Below are positions 38,962 to 47,383 of a stretch of 64,000 bases of DNA, piece by piece. Origin of the DNA: Acidovorax soli (GTDB taxonomy: Bacteria > Pseudomonadota > Gammaproteobacteria > Burkholderiales > Burkholderiaceae_C); the NCBI RefSeq assembly GCF_014207955.1, contig NZ_JACHLK010000015.1, positions 106,119-170,118 of the forward strand. The letters are read 5' to 3'. The notes below the pieces were generated by a model. The model was not told the DNA's origin. It saw nothing but the letters and a program-made list of their open reading frames with translations, and did not search any database. Each line of letters starts with the position of its first letter. The stretch's first letter is position 1. The position numbers and the translations under genes are program-made.

Positions 38962-41283
38962 ATGCCAAACTACAACTACGACGCACTATCGCCGCAAGAC
39001 TTCGAAGAAATTGCCCGTGATTTACTACAAGCCGAATGGGGTGTTGCGATTGAGGCATTTAAGTCTGGCCGCGATGGCGGTATAGATCTGCGCTATGCAA
39101 CTAGCCCGCAGAGTTCGATAGTCGTGCAGTGCAAGCATTATTTTCAATCGGGATTCGCAGCATTACTCCGGCACTTGAAGGCCTCGGAGCTTCCTAAAAT
39201 TATCAGGGTAAATCCAGCGCGTTATGTCTTGGTGACAAGTGTTCCGCTAAGTCCTGCTAATAAAGATGCGATCATGGAAGCGCTGGCTCCGCATATCAAA
39301 TCTACTGCCGATGTCATTGGTGTTGATGACTTGGACGGACTGCTCGCCAGACACCCGGCTGTTGAACGATCCAACTTCAAGCTATGGCTGACGAGTACCA
39401 GTGTTCTTGAACGAATTATGCACAACGCAGAGATTTGTCAAACTGAGTTCGAGGTGCAAAGAATTCGTCGAAAGCTTCCACTGTTTGTTCAAAACAATGC
39501 ATACCCACGTGCAAGGCAGATACTTGATGCGAATCGAATAATTGTGATATCCGGTGCGCCAGGAATTGGAAAGACGACCTTGGCTGAACTTTTGCTCTAT
39601 TCTAATCTTGAAGAGGGATATCAGCCGGTGGTGATGGCTGGAGATATTTCAGAAGGCAAGAAGCTATATCGCCATGAAGAAAAGCAGGTATTCTACTACG
39701 ATGACTTCCTTGGTCAAACATTTCTTGGGGATCGGAGGGACTATTTTGGAAGAAATCAAGACAAGGCAGTAGTTGATTTCATGGAGATGGTACAAAGCTC
39801 TCCATACTCCAGATTCATTCTCACCACACGGGAACACATCTTAGGAGGCGCTATTCAGCTCTCTGAGCGGCTGAATAGCAGTACAGTGGTCAGGGACCGA
39901 GTTGTGCTTGAGCTTGGGGATTACAATTTTGGTGATCGTGCGCGGATGGTATATAACCATCTCTACTTCAGTACATTGTCTCGGGCACACAAAGATGAAA
40001 TGCTTCGAGATAAATTTTATCTTCATGTCATAAAACATCCTCACTTCAATCCGCGCTTAATTGAATGGCTTGCTAGCTTGCAACGTGTAAATGATGTTGC
40101 CCCGCCTTTTTATCAACAATTCGTGAAAGATCTTCTGAGGGATCCAACGAAAATATGGGGTCACGCTTTTAGAAATGATATACCGGAGAGTGGCAAATCT
40201 CTCCTGTTGGTTTTATATACTGTCTATGCGGCAAATGACGTCAAAGAATTTGAGGTGGTTTTTAATAAATTTCACTCTGCCAGGGCGGAGAAATATCATT
40301 TCAAATGCAGTCCTTTGGATTTCAAGGAGGCATTGCGCTTGCTGGAAGGGGCTTTTGTTGTAATAGATTTCGATAATGTTGATTTTTTAAATCCTTCGGT
40401 GAAGGATTACGTTTCTTTGCAAATTTCAGAAACTCCAGAAATATTCGATGATCTCCTGAATTCTGCGGTTCGCTTCGAACAAGTTGTTGCATTGTGGCGC
40501 TTGGTGAAAGCGAAGCCTGAGTTGCGAGCTCATCCAAACTACAATAGCAGGCGGAGCTTGATTCTCGAAAAAATTGCAGAACTTCTTTCAGCGCCACATG
40601 TTCGCTGGTCCAGATCTGATGACGGACAGACTATTGGATTTCCCATTGATGCGGGGCGAGAAAATCGACTTGCTTTTCTTGCGGATTTCTTTAATGATGA
40701 AAGATCGCAGCATATAAAGCAGGCGGTTTTTGACGCAATGGGGCAACTGATTGACCAAATTCCCCAGCAGGGAGTGAATTTTTGGAGAGTTCCAGATTTG
40801 ATTTTTGAATGGGCTGGATTGGAATGGTTTGTTGAAAATGGCGGAGATCAAATCCGACTGCGGCTGCTAGAAAAATTGCTACTCGCTTTACCTAATGCGA
40901 CTGCAGGTGTTTGGCGTCGAATGGTAGATTTTCCTGGCCAAGTTCAAGGTTGGCGCCAGCGTGACACGAGAAATTTAAATAAGGCGCTACGCTATTATAA
41001 GGAAATTGGCTGGCGAGAAGAGTGGGATTCTTGTGGTGACTATGATGAGCGGCAAGATATTATCGATAATCTAACGGAGTTGGTTGACGGTGGAAAATGG
41101 AGGCACCATTTTTCGGAGGCGCTGGAAACACTGAGAGTAGAGCTTGCTAACTACTCTGACGATGCCGATGAGCCAGATGAGGGTGAAGGAGCGCCGATTC
41201 CAACAGCCAATGAAATAGAGCGCCAATCGATGAGTGAGGATGAGGTACGCAATATGTTCCAAACACTTTTGCCAAGCGAATGA
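38962..41283 (+). CDS. Mrr-type nuclease fused to a STAND-like NTPase (candidate antiphage sensor)
   Basis: A 773-residue protein. Residues ~8-130 are an Mrr/PD-(D/E)XK nuclease: GRDGGIDL with D38/D42 and VVQCKHY with Q56-x-K58. Residues ~150-400 hold a P-loop NTPase of the STAND type: Walker A SGAPGIGKTTL at 198-207, Walker B VFYYDDFLG with D247/D248, and a sensor-like FILTTRE. This resembles the nSTAND3 group. Residues ~400-760 are helical with no repeats recognised and would be the sensor. Avs proteins use exactly this plan: a nuclease effector, a STAND core and a sensor for phage proteins. The AT-rich codons and lone position suggest horizontal transfer. Defence function is inferred. Confidence 0.85.
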   Translation: MPNYNYDALSPQDFEEIARDLLQAEWGVAIEAFKSGRDGGIDLRYATSPQSSIVVQCKHYFQSGFAALLRHLKASELPKIIRVNPARYVLVTSVPLSPANKDAIMEALAPHIKSTADVIGVDDLDGLLARHPAVERSNFKLWLTSTSVLERIMHNAEICQTEFEVQRIRRKLPLFVQNNAYPRARQILDANRIIVISGAPGIGKTTLAELLLYSNLEEGYQPVVMAGDISEGKKLYRHEEKQVFYYDDFLGQTFLGDRRDYFGRNQDKAVVDFMEMVQSSPYSRFILTTREHILGGAIQLSERLNSSTVVRDRVVLELGDYNFGDRARMVYNHLYFSTLSRAHKDEMLRDKFYLHVIKHPHFNPRLIEWLASLQRVNDVAPPFYQQFVKDLLRDPTKIWGHAFRNDIPESGKSLLLVLYTVYAANDVKEFEVVFNKFHSARAEKYHFKCSPLDFKEALRLLEGAFVVIDFDNVDFLNPSVKDYVSLQISETPEIFDDLLNSAVRFEQVVALWRLVKAKPELRAHPNYNSRRSLILEKIAELLSAPHVRWSRSDDGQTIGFPIDAGRENRLAFLADFFNDERSQHIKQAVFDAMGQLIDQIPQQGVNFWRVPDLIFEWAGLEWFVENGGDQIRLRLLEKLLLALPNATAGVWRRMVDFPGQVQGWRQRDTRNLNKALRYYKEIGWREEWDSCGDYDERQDIIDNLTELVDGGKWRHHFSEALETLRVELANYSDDADEPDEGEGAPIPTANEIERQSMSEDEVRNMFQTLLPSE

Positions 41284-41305
41284 TGCACCAAACTAGGTGC
41301 TGTGC

Positions 41306-41902
41306 TCAACTCACCTGCTGCTTTTCCAGCTTCCGCGCCAACGTCCTCCGGTGCATCCCCAGCCTCCGCGCCGTCTCCGAGATATTGAACCCCGTTTCCG
41401 CCAGCACTTCGTGGATCCGCTCCCACTCCAGCGTCTTGAGCGAGCTGGAGCGGTTGGTCACATCCACCTCGGTATCGCCCTCGCGCAGGCCGAAGGCGGC
41501 CTCGATGTCGTCGGTGTTGGACGGCTTGGCCAGGTAGTGGCAGGCGCCCAGCTTCACGGCCTCCACGGCGGTGGCGATGCTGGCAAAACCGGTGAGCACG
41601 ACGATGAGCATGGCTTCGCTGGCGGCGTGCAGCTTTTGCACGCAGGCCAGGCCCGATGCGTCGCCCTTGAGTTTGAGGTCCACCACGGCGTAGCCGGGGG
41701 TGTGCTGGGTGAGCAGGGCTTCCACCTCGGGCAGGCTGGCGGCCTGGAGCACGCGGTAGCCGCGGCGTTCGAACGAGCGGGCCAGGGTGCGGGCAAAGGC
41801 CTCGTCATCTTCCACGATGAGCAGCTGGCGCTTGGTTTCCTTGGCGTCCTTGGGCGCGTCTGCGGTTGCTGCTGCGGGGCTGCTGGTGGTGGTGTCGTCC
41901 AT
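41306..41902 (-). CDS. RegA/PrrA/RoxR-type response regulator
   Basis: A 198-residue response regulator. The receiver domain (about 25-140) has LLIVEDDEAFA with the acidic pocket, the phospho-acceptor aspartate in YAVVDLKLKGD and lysine in YLAKPSNTDD. The C-terminus is a Fis-type helix-turn-helix (ISETARRLGMHRRTLARKLEKQ), as in RegA-type global redox regulators. The family controls respiration and carbon pathways in response to redox state. It pairs with the RegB-like kinase upstream on the same strand, 51 bases away. Its stop lies 22 bases from the STAND gene stop. Confidence 0.93.
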   Translation of the reverse strand: MDDTTTSSPAAATADAPKDAKETKRQLLIVEDDEAFARTLARSFERRGYRVLQAASLPEVEALLTQHTPGYAVVDLKLKGDASGLACVQKLHAASEAMLIVVLTGFASIATAVEAVKLGACHYLAKPSNTDDIEAAFGLREGDTEVDVTNRSSSLKTLEWERIHEVLAETGFNISETARRLGMHRRTLARKLEKQQVS

Positions 41903-41953
41903 GGCGGTCTGGTCCGAGGTTTGTTCTAGTACAAAGTCAACTTTGACTGGGCA

Positions 41954-43309
41954 TCACGCCGGCCGGTGACCGCGGGGCAGGGCGATGGCGGCCAGGGGCA
42001 GGCGAATGCTCACCTGGGCGCCGCTGCCTTCGCCGTTGCCGGCCCGGTTGCGCGCGGTGACGCTGCCGCCCAGGGTGCGGGCCACGTTCATCACCAGGTA
42101 CAGGCCCAGGCCGCTGCCGGGGCGCTGCTTGGTGGACTGGTAGGGCTCGCCCAGGTGCTCCAGCATCTGCGGCGCAAAGCCGGGGCCTGCGTCGTTGACG
42201 GTGATGCACAGCGCAGGCGCCTCGGCCGTGTCGTCGCGGGTGATCACCAGCTCCACCCACTGGGGCGATGCGTCGCGTGCATTGTCCAGCACATTGAAAG
42301 CCATCTGCTTCAACGTGGTGTCCGACACCATGGGCGTGTCTTCGCCAAAATCATTGCGGTACGAAAACGCGGGCATGGTGCGCGTGGTGCGCCATTCTTC
42401 GGCCAGGGCGTCGACAAACTTGCACACGGTGGTCTGTTCGGACTCCTCGCCGCGCGCCTCGCCGGCCGATAGCAGGATGCCGCTCACGATGCTCTTGCAG
42501 CGCTGCACCTGGGTGCGCATTTCGGTGATGTCTTCGCCCAGCACCTCGTCGCCCATCAGCTCTTCGTCGTGCGCCCAGTCGCCCAGGATCACGGCCAGGG
42601 TCGATAGCGGTGTGCCCAGCTCGTGCGCCGCGCCCGATGCCAAGAGGCCCATGCGCACGATGTGCTCTTCTTCCACCCGGCGGCGACGTGCGGCGGCCAG
42701 GCGGGCGTCGCGCTCGCGCAGGTTCAGGCTGATGCGGGTGATGAATATGACCACCAGAATGGCGTTGAGCACAAAGCACACCAGCAGGCCCAGCACATAC
42801 AGGCTCGACAGGCCCTGGTGCAGGTCGTGCGGCAGCTCCAGCGGCAGGTGGTAGTTGGCCAGCAGGGCAAAGCATGCGGTGGTGATGCCCACCATGCTCC
42901 AGATGTAGGCGCCGCGCAGCAAGATGGCGCCCAGCGCAATCTGCAGCAGGTACAAAAAGACAAACGGGTTGCTGGTGCCGCCGCTCAGGTACAGCTGGGT
43001 GGTGAGCACGGCCACGTCCACCAGCAGGGCCAGAAACAGCTCCACATTGCGCACCTGCACCCCCGTGCGCAGGCGCAGCAGGCTGACCACGTTGAACACG
43101 GCCAGGCAACCCACCACGAGCAGCATGGGCTGCAGCGGGATGGCCAGGCGCAGGCTGTGGCTGGCCACCTCGATGGTGAAAATCTGGCCGATGACGGCCA
43201 TCCAGCGCAGTTGGATCAGCTGCTGCAGGTTCTTGATGCCGGCAGCGGCATCGGCGGCGCGCGGGTTGCGCAGGAACTCGGCGCTCTTGGCGAGGCGTTG
43301 CAGAGGCAT
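41954..43309 (-). CDS. RegB/PrrB-type redox-sensing histidine kinase
   Basis: A 451-residue membrane kinase with about six N-terminal helices (about 35-215). The quinone-sensing motif GGTSNPF (RegB consensus GGxxNPF) lies in the second loop. The H-box LLASGAAHELGTPLSTLAV carries the phosphorylated histidine, and VQRCKSIVSGIL places a cysteine 42 residues later, the redox cysteine position of RegB. N, G1 and G2 boxes are NVLDNARDAS, DAGPGFA and GSGLGLYLV. All key residues are intact. It heads toward the RegA-like gene and is 10 bases from SURF1. It probably senses quinone/respiratory redox state and is next to the oxidase it may control. Confidence 0.95.
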   Translation of the reverse strand: MPLQRLAKSAEFLRNPRAADAAAGIKNLQQLIQLRWMAVIGQIFTIEVASHSLRLAIPLQPMLLVVGCLAVFNVVSLLRLRTGVQVRNVELFLALLVDVAVLTTQLYLSGGTSNPFVFLYLLQIALGAILLRGAYIWSMVGITTACFALLANYHLPLELPHDLHQGLSSLYVLGLLVCFVLNAILVVIFITRISLNLRERDARLAAARRRRVEEEHIVRMGLLASGAAHELGTPLSTLAVILGDWAHDEELMGDEVLGEDITEMRTQVQRCKSIVSGILLSAGEARGEESEQTTVCKFVDALAEEWRTTRTMPAFSYRNDFGEDTPMVSDTTLKQMAFNVLDNARDASPQWVELVITRDDTAEAPALCITVNDAGPGFAPQMLEHLGEPYQSTKQRPGSGLGLYLVMNVARTLGGSVTARNRAGNGEGSGAQVSIRLPLAAIALPRGHRPA

Positions 43310-43318
43310 GGGGTGAGT

Positions 43319-44134
43319 CTAATGGCCCGCGCCTTGGCTGTCCTGGCGCCGCTCGTAGCGCGCCACGAACCAGCCCGCGCCCAGCACCATCAGCGCCAGC
43401 CCATACCAGGTGAGCGCATACACCGCATGGCTGTTGGGAAAGCGGATGGTGGTGAGCCCTGCGCGCGGCCAGGTGGTGCCGGCAGTGGCGGCTGCCGCGC
43501 CGTGCACTTCCACGGCCTCGGCCGTCGGGTTGGCCACGCCGCGCTGGGGCAGGCCGGCGTCGATGAAAAACGGCGCTGCCTGCGGCAACTGCAGCGCCTG
43601 GGCCATGGCCGCCACGTCGCGCGAGAACCAGCGCTGCGCCGCAGGTTCGTTGCTGCGCAGGAAGCCGCCCTTGGGCTCGCTCATGCGCACCAGGCCCTGC
43701 ACGGTGACGGGGGCGGTGCCGCTGTCGGCCTTGTTGCCGGTCCATTCCGCGCGCTGGTCCTGCGGGATGAAGCCGCGGTTCACCAGCACCTGGGTGCCGT
43801 CGGCCTGCTGCAGGGCGCCCATCACCCAGAAGCCCGAGCCCAGGGCCGTGACGGCCTGGGTGAGCACGGTCTTGCCGGGCAGCCAGCGGCCGGTGACGGC
43901 CACGGGCAGGTATTCATGCGTGTCGGCCGTGATGCCGGGCCAGGCGCTGGCCGGGGGCAGGGCCACGGGGGTGGCGTGCACGCGCTGGTCCACGCGCTCG
44001 ATGAGGTCGAGCTTCCACACCCGGCGCTGCACCTGCCAGGTGCCCAGGGCGATGAAGCCCAGGAACAGGGCCGCGCCCAGCACCAGCAGCACGGCCCGGC
44101 GCAGGCGGCGGGAGGTGGCCTTGGTTGCAGACAT
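43319..44134 (-). CDS. SURF1-family oxidase assembly protein
   Basis: A 271-residue protein with an N-terminal helix (LLVLGAALFLGFIALGTWQVQRR, the SURF1 GxWQxxR motif) and a C-terminal helix (YALTWYGLALMVLGAGWFVA, with the conserved Tyr-Trp-Gly). The periplasmic part has VLVNRGFIP and RWFSRD. SURF1 assists heme a insertion in cytochrome oxidases; a quinol-oxidase-linked form, Surf1q, is known in Paracoccus. Here it follows cyoD, which makes the Surf1q type likely. ATG 44134 has AAGGAG upstream. No cyoE heme O synthase is present in the cluster. Confidence 0.9.
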   Translation of the reverse strand: MSATKATSRRLRRAVLLVLGAALFLGFIALGTWQVQRRVWKLDLIERVDQRVHATPVALPPASAWPGITADTHEYLPVAVTGRWLPGKTVLTQAVTALGSGFWVMGALQQADGTQVLVNRGFIPQDQRAEWTGNKADSGTAPVTVQGLVRMSEPKGGFLRSNEPAAQRWFSRDVAAMAQALQLPQAAPFFIDAGLPQRGVANPTAEAVEVHGAAAATAGTTWPRAGLTTIRFPNSHAVYALTWYGLALMVLGAGWFVARYERRQDSQGAGH

Positions 44135-44250
44135 CGAAAACTCCTTGTCGGGACCCCTGGCGCACAGGCCAGAAACAGATACGGCCGCTGGAGGCGGCCG
44201 CTGTGCAATCAAAAGCAGGCCCACCGCTGCCGGCGGGGCTGCCGTCACCC

Positions 44251-44691
44251 TCAAGGGGTGTGGTGGCCTGCGGCGCCGCCTTCGGTCTGCGTGGCCGGCG
44301 TGCTGGTGGCCGAGTTGTGGCCGGGCATCATGTTGGCGTTCATGTGGAACATGACCCAGAGCGTGCCGCTGATGGCAATGGCCACGAACACCACGGTGAA
44401 GATGGTGGACAGCAGGGTCCAGCCGCCTTCGATCTTGCCGTTCATGTGCAGGAAGCAGACCATGTGCACGAGGATCTGCACGATGGCGAAGGCGCCCAGC
44501 ACCAGGATGGCGGTGTTGCGGTCCGAGATCACCTTGGCCATGACCAGCCAGAAGGGGATGGCGGTGAGGATGATGGACAGCACGAAGCCGACCATGTAGC
44601 CCGAGAACGAGCTGTGCGGGCCCACGTCGCCGTGGTGGTCGTCGTGGCCGTGGCTGTCATGGCCGTGTGCAGTGTGTTGTGCGGCGCCCAT
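44251..44691 (-). CDS. cyoD: Cytochrome bo3 quinol oxidase subunit IV
   Basis: A 146-residue membrane protein with three helices (about 32-55, 62-85 and 95-118), the CyoD pattern SGYMVGFVLSIILTAIPFWLV, then AAFAIVQILVHMVCFLHMN. The N-terminus is His/Asp-rich (HGHDSHGHDDHHGD) and the C-terminus (about 25 residues) is Thr/Ala/His-rich beyond the usual end. It overlaps the cyoC stop by one base, and ends 117 bases before the SURF1 start. Subunit IV stabilises the oxidase complex. Confidence 0.95.
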   Translation of the reverse strand: MGAAQHTAHGHDSHGHDDHHGDVGPHSSFSGYMVGFVLSIILTAIPFWLVMAKVISDRNTAILVLGAFAIVQILVHMVCFLHMNGKIEGGWTLLSTIFTVVFVAIAISGTLWVMFHMNANMMPGHNSATSTPATQTEGGAAGHHTP

Positions 44692-45350
44692 TACAGAACT
44701 CCCATCAGGTACACGAAGGTGAAGACGCCGATCCAGACGACGTCCAGGAAGTGCCAGAACATCGACAGGCACATCAGGCGGCGCTTGTTCTCATGGATCA
44801 GGCCGTGCTTCTTGATCTGGATCATCAGCACCACCAGCCAGATCAGGCCGAAGGTGACGTGCAGGCCGTGGGTGCCGACCAGCGTGAAGAAGGCCGACAG
44901 GAAGGCGCTGCGCTGCGGGCCCGCGCCCTGGTGGATGAGGTGGTGGAACTCATACAGCTCCAGCCCCAGGAAGCACAGGCCGAACACGCCGGTGATGGCC
45001 AGCCACAGCAGCGTGCCGTTCACGTTGTTCTGCTGCTTCTTGATCATGGCGAAGCCGAAGGTGATCGACGACAGCAGCAGGAAGGCCGTGTTGATGGCCA
45101 CCAGCGTCAGGTCGAACAGCTGCGCGCCGGTGGGGCCGGCGGCGTAGCTGCGGCCCAGCACGCCATAGGTGGCGAACAGCGCGGCGAAGATGAGGCAGTC
45201 GCTCATCAGGTAGAGCCAGAACCCGAGGGCGGTGCCGTTCTCGGGGTGGGGCTCGTGCGCCAGGTGGTACTCGCGGCGCGGCAGTGTGGCGGCCGTGGGG
45301 CCGCCCGCCGTGGTAGCGGCAGCGGCAAGGTTGTAGGTGATATCAGACAT
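44691..45350 (-). CDS. cyoC: Cytochrome bo3 quinol oxidase subunit III
   Basis: A 219-residue protein with five membrane helices. It has GFWLYLMSDCLIFAALFATYGVL, the CyoC opening, FLGLELYEFHHLI with the acidic/histidine motif of heme-copper oxidase subunit III, and HGLHVTFGLIWLVVLMIQIK near the C-terminus. The final VWIGVFTFVYLMG is the conserved end. It overlaps cyoB by eight bases. It is part of cyoABCD. Confidence 0.96.
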   Translation of the reverse strand: MSDITYNLAAAATTAGGPTAATLPRREYHLAHEPHPENGTALGFWLYLMSDCLIFAALFATYGVLGRSYAAGPTGAQLFDLTLVAINTAFLLLSSITFGFAMIKKQQNNVNGTLLWLAITGVFGLCFLGLELYEFHHLIHQGAGPQRSAFLSAFFTLVGTHGLHVTFGLIWLVVLMIQIKKHGLIHENKRRLMCLSMFWHFLDVVWIGVFTFVYLMGVL

Positions 45351-47349
45351 GGGCGGCGCGCAGTTGTTGGGTACGCAGGTTCTCGGTCTCCGTCACCTGG
45401 GCGGCGGGGATGTAGAAGTCACGCTTGTAGTTGAACGTGTGGACGATGGATACCAGCACCACGCCCGCGAAGGACAGGATGGCCAGCGGCCACATGTGCC
45501 AGATGAGGGCAAAGCCCAGCACCAGCGACAGCGCCGAGATGACCACGCCCGAGCCGGTGTTGGCCGGCATGTGGATGGGCTCGAAGCCGGTGAGCGGGCG
45601 CGCGTAGGCGTGCTTCTTCATGTCCCACCAGGCGTCGATCTCATACACCTTGGGGGTGAAGGCGAAGTTGTAGTCCGGCGGGGGCGAGGAGGTGGCCCAC
45701 TCCAGCGTGCGGGCGTCCCATGGGTCGCCGGTGTGGTCGCGCAGTTGCTCGCGCTTCAAGTAGCTCACCACGATCTGGATCAGCAGGCAGCCGATGCCCA
45801 GGGCGATCAGGCCGGCGCCGATGGCGGCGATGACGAACCAGATCTGCAGCGAGGGGTCTTCGAAGTGGTTGGCACGGCGCGTGACGCCCATCAGGCCCAG
45901 CACGTACAGCGGCATGAAGGCGACATAGAAGCCCACCACCCACAGCCAGAAGGAGCACAGGCCCCAGAAACGGTCGAGCTTGTAGCCGAAGGCCTTGGGG
46001 TACCAGTAGTTGATGCCGGCGAACAGGCCGAACAGCACGCCGCCGATGATCACGTTGTGGAAGTGGGCGATCAGGAACAGGCTGTTGTGCAGCACGAAGT
46101 CGGCCGGGGGCACGGCCAGCAGCACGCCGGTCATGCCGCCGATGGCGAAGGTGACCATGAAGGCCACGGTCCACATCATGGGCAGCTCGAAGCGGATGCG
46201 GCCCTTGTACATGGTGAACAGCCAGTTGAAGATCTTCGCGCCCGTGGGGATCGAGATGATCATCGTGGTGATGCCGAAGAAGGTGTTCACGCTGGCGCCG
46301 GAGCCCATGGTGAAGAAGTGGTGCAGCCACACCAGGTACGACAGGATGGTGATAACGACCGTGGCGTACACCATGGAGGTGTAGCCGAACAGGCGCTTCT
46401 TGCAGAACGTGGCCACCACTTCGGAGAAGATGCCGAAGCAGGGCAGGATCAGGATGTAGACCTCAGGGTGGCCCCAGATCCAGATCAGGTTCACGTACAG
46501 CATGGCGTTGCCGCCCAGGTCGTTCGTGAAGAAGTTGGTGCCGGCATAGCGGTCCAGCGACATCAGCACCAGGGCTGCGGTCAGCACGGGGAACGAGGCG
46601 ACGATCAGCGCGTTGGTGCACAGGGCCGTCCAGGTGAAGATGGGCATCTTCATCAGGTTCATGCCGGGGGCGCGCATCTTGATGATGGTGACGATCAGGT
46701 TGATGCCCGAGAGGGTGGTGCCCACCCCCGCGATCTGCAGCGCCCAGATGTAGTAATCGAGCCCCACGCCCGGGTTCTGCGCCCCCAGGTTCGAGAGCGC
46801 CAGCCAGCCGGCGGTGGAGAACTCGCCCAGGAACAGCGACACCATCACCAGCACGGCGCCGGCGGTGGTCATCCAGAAGCTGAAGTTGTTCAGGAACGGG
46901 AAGGACACGTCGCGCGCGCCGATCTGCAGCGGCACCAGGTAGTTCATGAGGCCCGTGACCAGCGGCATGGCCACGAAGAAGATCATGATCACGCCGTGGG
47001 CGGTGAAGATCTGGTCGTAGTGGTGCGGTGGCAGGTAGCCCATGTTGTCGCCAAAGGCCATGGCCTGCTGCAGGCGCATCATGAGCGCGTCGGCAAAGCC
47101 GCGCAGCAGCATGACCACGCCCAGGATCATGTACATGATGCCGATCTTCTTGTGGTCGATGCTGCAGAACCAGTCGCGCCACAGGGTGCCCCACAGGCGG
47201 AACTTGGTGATGGCGGCCAGCACGGCCAGGCCGCCCAGCACGACACCGATGAAGGTGATGAGCACGATGGGCTCGTGCGCCATGGGTATGGAGTCCCAGG
47301 TGATTCGGCCCAGGGCCCAATGCGTTTCGGTTGCGGGTGATGTAGACAT
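45343..47349 (-). CDS. cyoB: Cytochrome bo3 quinol oxidase subunit I
   Basis: A 668-residue heme-copper oxidase subunit. Conserved parts include HGVIMIFFVAMPLVTGLMNY with a low-spin heme histidine, WIWGHPEVYILILPCFGIFSE with the Cu-B histidine-tyrosine cross-link pair, MVYATVVITILSYLVWLHHFFTMG with the Cu-B His-His, and HFHNVIIGG with further heme ligands. The length (about 660) and N-terminal WRDWFCSIDHKKIG fit the ubiquinol (CyoB) type, not cytochrome c oxidases. It reduces oxygen to water and pumps protons. It is the second gene of the cyo run, 34 bases after cyoA. Confidence 0.98.
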   Translation of the reverse strand: MSTSPATETHWALGRITWDSIPMAHEPIVLITFIGVVLGGLAVLAAITKFRLWGTLWRDWFCSIDHKKIGIMYMILGVVMLLRGFADALMMRLQQAMAFGDNMGYLPPHHYDQIFTAHGVIMIFFVAMPLVTGLMNYLVPLQIGARDVSFPFLNNFSFWMTTAGAVLVMVSLFLGEFSTAGWLALSNLGAQNPGVGLDYYIWALQIAGVGTTLSGINLIVTIIKMRAPGMNLMKMPIFTWTALCTNALIVASFPVLTAALVLMSLDRYAGTNFFTNDLGGNAMLYVNLIWIWGHPEVYILILPCFGIFSEVVATFCKKRLFGYTSMVYATVVITILSYLVWLHHFFTMGSGASVNTFFGITTMIISIPTGAKIFNWLFTMYKGRIRFELPMMWTVAFMVTFAIGGMTGVLLAVPPADFVLHNSLFLIAHFHNVIIGGVLFGLFAGINYWYPKAFGYKLDRFWGLCSFWLWVVGFYVAFMPLYVLGLMGVTRRANHFEDPSLQIWFVIAAIGAGLIALGIGCLLIQIVVSYLKREQLRDHTGDPWDARTLEWATSSPPPDYNFAFTPKVYEIDAWWDMKKHAYARPLTGFEPIHMPANTGSGVVISALSLVLGFALIWHMWPLAILSFAGVVLVSIVHTFNYKRDFYIPAAQVTETENLRTQQLRAAHV

Positions 47350-47383
47350 GTCAGTCAGTCAATCAATCTGTCTTGGGCGCGGG

